Positions 49,172 through 60,430 of a DNA stretch of 64,000 nucleotides are shown here, in pieces (the first letter of the stretch is position 1; each line of letters starts with the position of its first letter). The stretch comes from Vitrella brassicaformis. Its lineage: Eukaryota > Sar > Vitrellaceae. Location: NCBI GenBank assembly GCA_001179505.1, contig CDMY01000306.1:10281-74280 (forward strand), written 5' to 3'. The position numbers and the translations under genes are program-made. The notes under the pieces are model-generated. The model saw nothing but the letters and a program-made list of their open reading frames with translations, was not told the DNA's origin and searched no databases.

Positions 49172-50364
49172 CTATTGCCTGCACGTTCTCACAAGCACTC
49201 TTCTACTCTCGAAGTGAGACATCAGCGCCAAAACCAGAACGGCCAGTAGCAAAGCAAAGGCGGGTTCTGTACCGTGTGAAGCCGCGGACGGCTGGCCACC
49301 GTCGCCATGTGTGTCTCCACCATCACCCATACCCTGCATTCCATTCATCAACACCACAGCCATGGATGTGTGGGCCATGCAAACATGCAAACATGCAAAC
49401 ATGCAAAGAAGGAGGATGAATGAATGAATGAATGGGTGGGTGAGATCATGCACTTCCTGGGTGACTGACTGACCGCGAGTTCTCTTTGCTCTTGTGCGCT
49501 TTTGCAGACGGTGAGGCCAGGGCATGTGCGCTCCTCATTCGCCTCACCCTCGCACTCCTTTCCGCCGCCCTGACTCACACACACACACACACACACCCCT
49601 GTGTGTGCTCCCCCCAACACAGTCGTCACGTTTCTTTGTGTACTGGTCCACCCGTGCTTCGGTCTTGATCGATCTTGTGCGTGTCTGCTTGGGCGGCGCC
49701 TGGCCAGGAGGCGTGCACCTGAGTGTGGCGCAGACAGACAGGAGGAACACACAGACACACATGCAGACATGTCTCGACGTAATCGACCGTCCCAGCGCAT
49801 GGACACACGGACAATCTTACCCTTAACCACCACCACCACCCTGTCTCGACGCATGGCTGGCTCAACGCATGGCTGGCTCTATATGGTCGGTCGGTTGGCT
49901 TACGGGAGTGGGCACTCGTGCCAGTTGCCCCATTCCTGCCACTCACAGTCATCCACTGAAGGCATGCAAGACGTATATATAGGCACATGTGTGCACTTAC
50001 ATGCATGTGCTCACGTTCGTATGTGTGTGTGGACTCATTTGTTCACCGCATTTGTCCGTGGCGCACTTCTCAGTGTACGCCTTGTTTTCAATGTCACACA
50101 CCGTGTTCTTGGCTGTGGGCTTCCTGCATACCACACGGAGACACAGGTAGGTAGGCACATAATGAGTGCGCCAATCAGGTGACGCACCTTGTCCAGATGG
50201 GCTGGCGTGAGCGCTCTCCACCCCCACAATCGACACGAAGACCACTGATGGATGAATAGCACACACGATTGGATGGATAGATTATGGTCTCACTTACTCT
50301 TTTCCCAGGCACTCGCCCCACTCCTCCCAAGTATACTCACAATCATACTCTGCGTGTGCACCAC

Positions 50365-50417
<53 letters not shown>

Positions 50418-50830
50418 CTAGGTAGTGTACCGCAGATCGACTGTCTTTCACCGCCCCACTCACCGCAGTCGGGTAAGTCTCTCGTGCAGTCGTGGTTTCG
50501 CGTGTTGGGCTTACATCTTTCCGGCTGATATCAGGCATGCACACTCTGATGGATGGGCTGTGTCTGTCCGTCTGTTTGTGTGACTTACGTCTTCCTTTGC
50601 CGTCTGTGTCTGCTCAAGCGGTGGGTTGTGGCCCTCAGGCTTACACCTGCAAAGTGCAAACACACGCACACACGAACGACGAGCGAGTTAATGAATCTCT
50701 GCCTGCGCGGCGCCCGCAGTATACACACACACGCATACACACATACGTATGTACTGTACGTTTCAGAGCAGGGCGGGGACCATTCCTGGTATTTGCAGGC
50801 AGGCTTCTCAGAGCTCCCTCCCCCGCCCAT
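49172..50830 (-). CDS. TSP1-domain membrane protein, copy B
   Basis: A second ten-exon gene with the same exon plan as copy A, from ATG 50830 (MGGGGSSEKPACKYQEWSPP) to TAG 49172. It repeats every block: CKPEGHNPPLEQTQ, RCKPNTRNHDCTRDLPDC, EYDCEYTWEEWGECLG, DCGGGERSRQPIW, CDIENKAYTEKC, CEWQEWGNWHECPLP, PPKQTRTRSIKTEAR, GGGKECEGEANEERTCPG. The membrane span is FALLLAVLVLALMSHF, followed by a longer tail ending RRVLVRTCRQ. The pre-span linker differs (GDGGDTHGDGGQ). Introns have kept positions and partly sequence, so the duplication is fairly recent. As in copy A, no signal peptide is encoded at this start. The gene is divergent from the large secreted repeat protein. Confidence 0.78.
50361..50417 (-). 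repeat. (CA)n(GA)n tract before a splice acceptor of copy B
   Basis: On the transcribed strand it reads (TC)n(TG)n and lies just before the acceptor of the exon encoding the first TSP1 WxxW. It is the mirror image of tracts in plus-strand genes. Confidence 0.85.
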
Positions 50831-51069
50831 CGATATGATCCTCAACAGCTGACAACGGCGGAGTGTATGGCCCTCAATTTGTGGCTTCTATGCAGTGCAA
50901 GAGATGACCTGTGCACCTGCTCCCCGTGGGGGGTGAAAACCTTCGAGACGCGGGCCCCAAATATTAATGGATCGCGCTGCGAGCTCACCTCGCAGACCTT
51001 TTTTCCTCATTTTTCGTGCTCTAGATGCCGACATCTGCCTAACCTCATCGCAGCAATCAGCAATCAATC

Positions 51070-52084
51070 ATGATGTGGCTGCTCGCCGCCTTGGTGTTGT
51101 GGTGTGTGGCGCCTGTGCTATCGCTGGCTGCTGTGGACATCCATGTGCACGTAGATCTGGGCCGCGATGATCTCTCGGTGGGTGTCAGGGGGCAGGCAGG
51201 CAGGCAGGCAGGCATGGAGAAGGATGCATGTGCATTATCTCTGTGCACGTGGTCCTTGTGTGTGTGTGGCAGATCTCTCCTAGTGTCAAGGCTGATGTGT
51301 TGAGGGCGGTCGGCGAGCAGCTGGACAAGGCGCTTGCCACAGATGGGTACGCATACACACACACAGACAGACAGACAGACAGGCAGACGGAGAGAGCATA
51401 GTCACTGTGTGAAGATGTGTGCATCAAATGTGTGCAGCAGTGGGATGGTGGCCAATCAGGTGGAGCACGACGGCATGCGTGTGGAGGTGCGCGTGACGGA
51501 CTCGCAGCAGACCTCTTCCAGCCAATCAGATAATGAACAGGCACGTCTACTCACACACATAAAACTGTACGTGGGCATATCAGTGTGAGGTGCGTTGGTG
51601 CCAAACACAGGATCGAGTTGACCTGTTGAAGTGCTCACTGCCGAGCCTTAGCGGCACGTCTTTTGTATGGTCGTCAAAGAGAGACCCAACAAGCTCTGGT
51701 GCGCACGCCCACACAGACACACGCAACCACAGAAAGGTACACGTGACGATGTGTGTGAATGGGTGTGTGTGGCAGGCCCCCCCGCTGCTCGTGGGGAGAC
51801 CTCTGTGCAGTTGGGCGATGGCGCAGGGCCATGGTTCGACCTCTCGCACACACTCCAGGCAGCAGACGGTACGCACACACGCGGGGGCACCCGTGTTGGT
51901 ATGTATGGATGGATGGATGGACACAGATATGCGTCGGTCGTTCTACGGCCATGGGCAGCTGGTGCATCACGAGAGCGACGCATCCACACTCGACTATGAC
52001 ACGGTGCGGCCGTGCCCTGAGGACGATGCGGACGGTACCTATGCTTACCACAGGCACCTTGGCCACACTTGTGTGTGAATGTTG

Positions 52085-52115
<31 letters not shown>

Positions 52116-54214
52116 CAGGGTGTCTGTTCACGCAGCAGAACTTCCAGCTGCGTTTCCCCAGCGGCAGCGTCCTCTACATCTCCACGGCCGCATCGGCCAA
52201 CCGACCGCCACTCCCCCATGATGAGCCCCTCAAACAGGCAAACACACAGATGGTATTACCACACACAGAAAGACTCACCGACCTTCTCTCTTTCTAAGCT
52301 GTAGTTGCGTGCGTCACATGCAGATGCCTGAATTGCCCGCCCCAGCACCAGTACCAGCGCCAGCCGCAGCTCCAGCCCGGCGGCTCTCACGTCGAGAGGA
52401 CCCCCACCCACTGGCCGACAATAGCGAGTCCAAAGCCCACAATTTTAACTTTGGCGGTCAGTTGCCCCTGTCACGCACACACACACACATGGATGGACGG
52501 ATGAATGGGTCTGTCTGTCTATGTGTGTGCATGGGTATGTGCAGGTGGTGGTGGTGCGGACATGCCCGACGGCACTCAGCTCAACTTCGGTGGCGGCGGG
52601 GGACTCACTACCGTCGTCGACGAGTCACAGCAGCCAGGAGGTAGGTACATGTCATGTGGAGTGGACTCACACTCATCCACTGCCCCGCCCCCCCAACGCA
52701 CATACACCGTCTGAGTGGATGTGATTGATGTGTGCAGCGATGGGTTGGCACAAGCGCAGCAGCAACCGGTTTTCGTCATTCAAATTCGGCGGCGGAGGGG
52801 GGGCTGTGCTGCCTGACGGTCAGACAGACAGACAGACAGCACAAATGGGCGTGTGGAGACATCTCTCTCTCTCTCCATGTGTGTGGTCAGGTACGGTCTT
52901 GAATTTCGGTGGTGGCGGCGGATTGCATGTGGGCAACGCGCGATTGAGCCGTTTCAGTGCCATCATAGAAGACGTCGAAAGAGCCCTGTGTGAGCATGAT
53001 GAACACAGACAGACCCCAGGACACAGACCCCCTCACACACACGACGTGACGTGACGTACACACTCCTACCTACACACTTTACTGCTTTGTCTGTGTGTGT
53101 CGTTCATGTCAGCTGCATCGATCGACTGGTCCAAAATGAAAGTCGACTACGGTACGTGGGCAGTTGCCTCCCCACCACACGCTCTCACAGACCTCTGCAC
53201 CAACACACACACACACCGTATGTGTGCGTGTGTGTTTGTCCATCCATCGATCGCACACACACAGCCGCCCTTGCGAGTGGCGATGAGGCCAGCGGCACCG
53301 GCGACTTCAACTTCGGAGGCGGCGGGGGGGCCGAGATTCCTGACGGTATGTTCCATCCCATCCACACACACACACACACACACAATGGATGCGTTCGTGT
53401 GTATCATTCTTGTGCCTGTCTTCCTTAATGCAGGCACTGTGTTGAATTTCGGTGGCGGTGGCGGTCTTTCGACCAATGCTGAGACGCAGACAGTGGAAGG
53501 CCAGCAACAGCAACAGCAGCAGCAGGAGGGTGCGCGGAGAGAATGTGCCCATCCCATTTGTGTGTGTGTGGATGGGAGTACATGTGTGTGCAGCCACCAT
53601 GGCTGAGCAGCTGTCATCCGAGCCGGAGGGGGGATGCTCCAAGGTCCACGTCATCCTGCCCATGAAAGGGGTACCGTACGCACGCATCCACCTCTCAAAA
53701 AGTGATGTGTCTATCGGTGTGTCTCTGTGTCTCTGTGTGTGTGCAGGTGTGCGCTCAGATGTGCCTCACCGACTCGGTGCTGGGCTACATGCACCTCCCG
53801 TCAAAAACCGGTCGGTGCGTCCGTGTACCGTACGCTGCGCATCTGTGTGTATATGTCCTGTCCACACACACCTGTCTGTCGTTCACACAGGTGTGTCCTT
53901 CGGCAGCTGCGCCGACGTCGACTACTCACACAGAGTCGCCACACTCACCGGTCAACACACACACGCACACACACACACACACACGTATACACGAAACATG
54001 TGTGTGTGTGTGTCGGTCGTTTGTTTGCAGGTGACCTGAAGCCCGCCATCCCGACTCTCAAGATAACGCTGTTCGAGCAGACTGGAGAGGACAGACGCAG
54101 TGAGTGCCCTCACACACGCAGGTTAAGACGACACCCGTGCCAGTGCACCGCTGGATGTGATGTGTGCAGATGAGCAAGAGAGGATGCAGTACGCCCGGCA
54201 GTACGCACATGGAG

Positions 54215-54248
<34 letters not shown>

Positions 54249-57200
54249 GGGCGTATACAGACGCCCACTGATTTAATTGACGGACACACACAGGCGAGTA
54301 CAACCGCAATGGCAATGGCAATGGTTACTATGGCGGAAATGGTGCAAGTGAGAACTACAACGGTCGAGTGGAGGGTCCGCTGCAGCGGGCCAGCGGAGAT
54401 TTCGCCAACAGAATCAGAGCCGGTACGTGACGACCACTTGCACTTGTTTCCTAGCTGCACGTTCGTGTGCGCAAGCCTCTGGGCGTTCGTGTGTGTGTAT
54501 GTGGGTCGATCAGCGTCCAACGGTCTTGACGTGCTGGCGGCGTGGGACGGGTTCCTGAAGCAAGCTGACCAAAGTGAGTAGAGTGGATCAGTGCAAGCGT
54601 AGAGTCCGTGTGTGTGTGTGATGAATGAATGGGTCAGTCACCCAGCTGTCCATCGCCCCCACCGACAGCAGCCACTGTGTGGACCTATGTGCGATTGCCG
54701 GACAGGTAAGGCAGGCATCAGCGAGAGCGGACAGAAAGGAATGTGTGTGTTGTGTGTGTGTTGTGTGTGTGTTGTGTTTGTGTTGTGTGTGTGTTTGTGT
54801 GTTTAGGAGTGTGTGTGGGGGTGCATGGATCCGCTTGTCCGCGACCTCACACACCACATACTCGTCGAATCGAAATGCACAGAGTGAGTGGACGGATCCA
54901 TGGGAGCACCCCCACACACAGGCGCAGATGCGCACACACATGCCTCTCTGTCTGTCTGTCTGTCTGCCTTTATGCGTGCAGCCTCTCGTTCCCCCGCAAG
55001 CGAGTGGATGTGACGCATGTCGGCCCACTCAGGTCAGGCACCCACAAGCAGGCTCATGTACTCATTCATTCACAAGTGTCTTTCTGTGTCTGTGTGTGGT
55101 GTGTCGCGATGTACGTCAGCGGTCTCTTCCACCCGGTCGCCATGGCTGTGTACCAGAAGGAGGAAGACGACAGCAGCAGCAGCCAAGACGAGCAGCAGTG
55201 GAGCGCATACAAGCAATCGGTGAGACATCTCGTCAACACACACACACACACAGAGAAAGAGAGAGAGAGACAGAGACAGAGAGAGATTCTTATGTGGTGT
55301 GTGAATGGTCGTGTGTGCAGGTTGAGAGGTTTATGGAGGACGGTCAGTCTGCACCTAGCTGGGAGGCATTTCAGAAGCCCCTGCAGACATTCATGCTGGA
55401 GGCTTCCAGAGGTACGCACACACACATGGCCAGGCCCCGCCGAAGACCTCTGTGTCTGTGTGTGGCTGGGCTGATGTCTGTGATGTCTGTGTGTCTGTTC
55501 GTCCGTTTCGGCAGCGTGGCCGCCATCTGAAGCACTGGACTCCTACGCGGACCCCAAACAGTGCATGTGAGTGACCATACAGGACACTCTCCCTCTCTCT
55601 GACACACACAGATGAATGTGTGTGTGTGTGTGTGTGTTCAGAGTGGTGCACCGCATCATGGGCAGCGAATGCCTGGTCAGTCAGTCAGTCTGTCAGTCTG
55701 TCTGCACACACACATCAACACGCATACGCGCGGTGCATTCGCCTTAATGTGTGTGCAGGAGACCTGTTTGCCCGAGAGCCTGATCGTCCTCTTCGAGCGA
55801 GGCACCTGCAAAGACGCCGGATACGACCAGCTGCAGGTAAGGTACCATGGGGACGCACTCGTGTGGGGCCGTGCGCATGTTGATGTGTCTATACGCTCAG
55901 TCATCTCTCTGTGTGTGTGCGTCTGTGTGTGTGTGTGTGTGATCAGGTGGTCGACGCGCTGATGACCACTTACAAAGGCACCGCCTACACGCAGAAGTTC
56001 TTCATCTACACCAAAGAAAAGCAGCAGCACCAAGAGCACCCGCTATACTCTCGTACGTGAAGTTGACGTGCGTCTCCTCCCCCCTCCACACACAGACACA
56101 CAGACACAGACACAGACACAGACACACAGACACCATTGATGTGCACGTGCTTCATTCAGGCGCTCTGAAGTCATCATCGTCTGATAAAGCTGACAGCCAC
56201 TTTGTGATCCCGCCCAAGAAGGTGGCAGACGAGCTCAAGAGAGTCAACGAAATCAACGACACCAAGACGCCCTCCTTCTCTAATGGTCGGTGGCCTGGCC
56301 ATTCACACGTCTGTTGCGCTGCGCGTACCTGCGTGTGTTGTGTGGCTGGGTGCGGTGCAGACAGCGGCGAGTTCCCCTCCTTCGAGCACTACGATCCCGT
56401 GCACCCATCTCACAAGGCCGATACCGACGCCGACACACACAAGAAGGGCAAGAAGAGCAAAGCGAAGGAGGACGACAAGGACGAGAAGGACAAGAAGACA
56501 AAGCAGCCTAGGTATGTAGGCAAACTGTATGTATCGACACGTGACTGTGTCTGTGTGTGTCTCTGTGTGTGTAGCTATGGGTGGGAGAAGTTTCTGCCCA
56601 AGGGCTACGCCAAGGCTGCCAAACGCTCGTATGCGCCCACAAGTAAGCGACCCATATCATTCCCCCCTCCCTCCCTCGCTCCCTCCCTCCCTCCCTCCCT
56701 CCCCCCCAACGCACCTACACACACCTGACGTGCAACACTCTCTCTGTGTCGCTGGATCAGCACCATCGCCCCAACAGCAGCAGCAGCAGCTGGCCGCCAC
56801 ACGCACTGGCACCCACACCCACAGCCAGCCACAGCCTGGCAGCAACCCGATGAAGTCGCCCGACTGGATCAAGTTCGTCCCTCAGGCTTACCGAAAACGG
56901 GTAACACTCTCGCACAGTGCACTCCTTGGTGCTTGTGGCCCATCCACGTGTGTGTGTGTGCGTGTGTGTGTGTGCGTGTGTGTGTGTGGTTGTCAGGCTG
57001 AGGACACCTTCAAGCTGGAGAAGAAGGAGGAGGCCTCACGCACCAGCCAGGGGCAGCACTCACAGCAACAAGACCAAACCAAAGCGAAGGAAGCCGCCGC
57101 CAAGGAAGCCCCTCTCCCACCCCCTCCCCCTCCCCCACCATGCCCACAATGCCCCCAATGCCCCCCTCCGCCACCTTGTCAGTGCCACTGCACGTGCCCG

Positions 57201-57655
57201 GAGTGCCCACACCCACAGCCACATGCACATGCACATGCACACGAGCCCGAGCAGCCAAAGACAGAGGCGCCCACCACACACAAGAAGGCGGAGGCGGCAG
57301 CGGCAGCAGCAAAGCCGACGAGCAAGCCACGGAAGAAGAAAGAGGGAGAGGGAGAGGGAGAGAAGGAACCTGAGAAGGAAGCTGGCAAGGTCCCGCTCCC
57401 GCCCGCCCCTCTGCCTTTGGTGCCGGAGCATGTGCCCATACCCCCACCAGCAGCACCATCACCGCCACCGCCACCGCCACCGCCACCACCCCCTGCTGCT
57501 GCTTCACACCACAAGAAGAGCCACGCCACCACAACGACCACCACTACCACCACTACCACCAAGGCGCCGGGGCCCTCCTTTGACGACGAATTTGTGAAGG
57601 AAGAGGCGGTATGCTGCACATATATGGATATATGGATCGATGTGTGTCGTCATGT

Positions 57656-57687
<32 letters not shown>

Positions 57688-58834
57688 TCAGGAGTTCTCC
57701 AGCAGCCACAATGGGGACAACGGGAAGGGCAGCGACAAGGCCCACCACCCGTCTGTGGTGCTGGTCGAGGACAGCGGCAAGAAACACGGGGATTACAAGA
57801 AGTTCCAGAAGCGCAACATACCCATCAAAGGCGTCCCCGGCTGGCAAAAGGTACCGTGTAGTCGCCCCCTCTGCCCCCCCCCCCCCCCCCCCCCCCNNNN
57901 NNNNNNNNNNNNNNNNNNNNNNNNNNNNNNNNNNNNNNNNNNNNNNNNNNNNNNNNNNNNNNNNNNNNNNNNNNNNNNNNNNNNNNNNNNNNNNNNNNNN
58001 NNNNNNNNNNNNNNNNNNNNNNNNNNNNNNNNNNNNNNNNNNNNNNNNNNNNNNNNNNNNNNNNNNNNNNNNNNNNNNNNNNNNNNNNNNNNNNNNNNNN
58101 NNNNNNNNNNNNNNNNNNNNNNNNNNNNNNNNNNNNNNNNNNNNNNNNNNNNNNNNNNNNNNNNNNNNNNNNNNNNNNNNNNNNNNNNNNNNNNNNCCCC
58201 CCCCCACCCCACACACGTGTCCATCATTCCTTCATTCTTTTATCCATCAGTTCGTCCCCCCGAACTACCGGAAAGCCGCCAAGGCCACCCGCCACGCAGA
58301 CGGATGGCCGCCAGAATCAGAGACCCTCGTCCGTGCGGAGGACCGTGACGCGTTCGGCACCACTGAGTCGTTCGACTGGAAGAAATACATGGGTGGGGGC
58401 AGCGGGGGGATGGGACCGGCTGCCAGTGGTGGGGGGGAGATGGGTGGGCAGCAGCAGGGGCGGTCTTTCTACGACTGGAGCAAGTATGCCGCTGATCCAC
58501 GGGCAACCAAAGGTGCGTTGTGACGTGAGACCCTTTCCAGCCCAACACACCCCCTGTGTGCTGATGGATGGCATTGTTTTGTTCAGCAAGTGTGCAGCCG
58601 ACGAGTCTTCTGGGCGTGTCTGGTGGGGATTGGCAGCACTTTGTGCCGAGCCAGACGCCGTCTGGGGGCAAGATGAGCAAGATGGACGAGACGACGTCGC
58701 CGGCGGCCAATGTGCAGAGGCAGGGCGGGCAGTACTTCGACTGGCAGTCCTTTACCGACTGGATGGACACAAGTGCGGTCACGGGCAGACACACAGAGAT
58801 GGACAGACAGCATGAGATGCAATTGTGGTGTGCA

Positions 58835-58870
<36 letters not shown>

Positions 58871-59665
58871 TGTGTGCAGACAGCAGTGGCTGGCAGGGCG
58901 CCTTCGTGAACAACAACGAGATGTACTGCAAGTTCGTCACCTGCCCCAAGGACCGGCCGCACTGCGTCTTCGGCAACTGCAGGGCACAGCCACTCACACC
59001 CGACGATGTGCCTAACACAACACAACACAACCCTGCTTATTCCCCAACTTAACACATTCACAGCCGCACACACACAGCAGCAGAGGGATGTGTGTGCGTG
59101 TGAATGCAGGCTGTCAACTTTAAGTGCCGGTGGGTGAGCTGTCCGCCCGACGCCGTGTGTGTCGACGGCAACTGTGTCAACGCCACGCAAGTCAACCGAA
59201 CAGAGGCAGAAGGTCAGCAGGCCGACATGGGCACACCCACACCGACCCACACCCACACACGCGGGTGTTCGTCAGCTGCCCGGTTAGGGTCGAGCAAGTT
59301 CGACTGGCAGGGATTTCTCGGAGGGAAAGGTCAGCCCCTTAGCCAACTCAGCACACACACCTCTACACATCATGACGTTGTGCTTATCCCATGCAGGCGG
59401 CTCAGCGCCTGACATCGACTGGAAGAAGCTCCAGGAGGAGGACCACAAGGCCGCCACTGCCAGTGCAAAGGCAGCAGACGAGCCGCCAGTGCCCACACCG
59501 GAGGAGATCAGCGCCGCGCTCAGGAGCGCCATTTATCGGGCAGAGAAAACGGCAGACGGCCACAAGAGGCGAGATGCGAGTGACCCGATGGACTTTGTGC
59601 GGAAATCGGCACCATCTGGTGCTCGTGATGTTGGCCCAGACAAGTATGAGATCCGTCCGCTGTGA
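51070..59665 (+). CDS. Very large secreted repeat protein (FGGGGG and W-x-K-F repeats), novel
   Basis: Some 35 short exons join in one frame from ATG 51070 to TGA 59665, roughly 1,200-1,400 residues. The start MMWLLAALVLWCVAPVLSLA is a signal peptide. After an unassigned region, three units of a paired glycine repeat follow: FNFGGGGADMPDGTQLNFGG, FKFGGGGGAVLPDG+TVLNF and FNFGGGGGAEIPDG+TVLNF. An unrecognised Cys-containing region comes next (54-56 kb). From 56.5 kb, W-centred repeats appear: YGWEKFLPKGYAKAAKRS, PDWIKFVPQAYRKR, PGWQKFVPPNYRKAAKAT, FDWKKYMGG, YDWSKYAADP, GDWQHFVPS, FDWQSFTDW, FDWQGFLGG, IDWKKLQEED. A Cys/Pro-His cluster, polyP, polyT and polyQ lie between, and two CP..CV.GNC motifs near the end. 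No membrane anchor is seen. I know no family; a cell-wall or adhesive matrix role is inference. A 300-N gap falls in one intron. One gene is assumed because frame and style are continuous. Confidence 0.7.
57131..57250 (+). other. Cys/Pro and His/Ala cluster in the secreted repeat protein
   Basis: This short segment encodes CPQCPQC, CQCHCTCPEC and then PHAHAHAHEP. Nine cysteines and six histidines within about 35 residues suggest metal binding or cross-linking. Confidence 0.6.
57661..57688 (+). repeat. (TG)n tract before a 3' splice site
   Basis: TG run ending in the acceptor TTCAG of an intron in the secreted repeat-protein gene. Confidence 0.85.
57876..58205. other. Assembly gap of 300 N flanked by C runs
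   Basis: Positions 57897-58196 are N, with C homopolymers on both sides. The gap lies between exons ending GVPGWQK and starting FVPPNYRK. The fixed 300-N length suggests an arbitrary size. Any exon inside is unknown. Confidence 0.95.
58834..58876 (+). repeat. (TC)n(TG)n tract before a 3' splice site
   Basis: The same arrangement as at 6905-6945, ending in the acceptor of the exon that starts DSSGWQGAFVNNN. Confidence 0.85.
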
Positions 59666-59689
59666 GAGAGACTGTGGGCGGCTTTGGTG

Positions 59690-60190
59690 CGGTGTGGTTT
59701 TGTGTCGGTCGGTGTCGGTGTGTGTGTCTGTAAGTGAGGCAGAGAGATTGACTGCTGGTGTGTTTATGCGTATGTGCGTCTGTATGTGTCGATCGGTCGG
59801 CCGATTCGTGGGAGTGCCCTCTCTCTTTCTGCGGTGATGTGTGTGCGGTTTGTGGTGTGTGTGTCCGAGTCCATATCTGGTTGAGGCTTTTTCCCCATAT
59901 ATACCGATGTGTGTCTGTCTCCACACACACACATATATACATATTTGTATATGACCGCTCTCTGTCGATTCAATCGGTCGGGTGAGTATGTCGGTGACCT
60001 CTGCAGAAGAAACGATGGTCGTGGGTGAGTGTGGGTGTGAGTGGTTTAGTCAGGAGAGACGGACACTTGATTGCCGACAGGCAATTTACACATACACGTG
60101 ATTGATGCTATGCACCCATGGATGAGGTCAACGACTGTCTCAATCCGTCCAGTCATTCCCACCGACCCCATGCGCACATCACTGTGATGT
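59690..60190 (+). repeat. Segmental direct repeat, copy 1
   Basis: This segment matches 63160-63640 in the same orientation with indels. The core at 59974-60026, which includes gacctctgcagaagaaacga, is essentially identical in both copies, as is gacacttgattgccgacag (one mismatch upstream) with the region after it. The two copies flank the BTB-TLDc gene. Confidence 0.85.
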
Positions 60191-60375
60191 GCACAGGGAG
60201 CCCACCCCTTTGCATTGCACATGAATGTGTGTGAGTGTGCCTGTCTCTCTGTCTGCTGCGCACTCCTGGACACGCGCACTCATCAAAGACGCAAACGCAT
60301 AACTAGTGTTTGGCCCCATCAGCACGTCAGCCGCCGCCCCGCCCCCCTGTCAATGGGAAAAAGCCTCCAGAAGCA

Positions 60376-60404
60376 GAGGGTCTAGGGTTTAGGGTGTAGG
60401 GTTT
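60376..60404 (+). promoter_or_regulatory. Telomere-repeat-like cluster (TTTAGGG type) before the start codon
   Basis: Four TAGGG/AGGG units including a perfect GGGTTTAGGG lie 27-55 bases upstream of ATG 60431. In plants such telo-boxes are promoter elements; here that function is inference. Confidence 0.5.
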
Positions 60405-60430
60405 GCCCGCCTCACCGCCATCGGTGACGA

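Larger units (their letters stand above)
59666..60430. other. Spacer holding repeat copy 1 and a telomere-like motif
   Basis: About 765 bases between the secreted repeat-protein gene and the BTB-TLDc gene. It contains the first copy of a ~500-bp duplicated segment and, just before the next ATG, a TTTAGGG-like cluster. No coding frame is supported. Confidence 0.6.

Noticed and set aside
53592-53606. Separate gene start at an ATG in good context inside the repeat protein
   Set aside because: The preceding acceptor and frame join it smoothly to upstream exons, and no signal peptide follows it.
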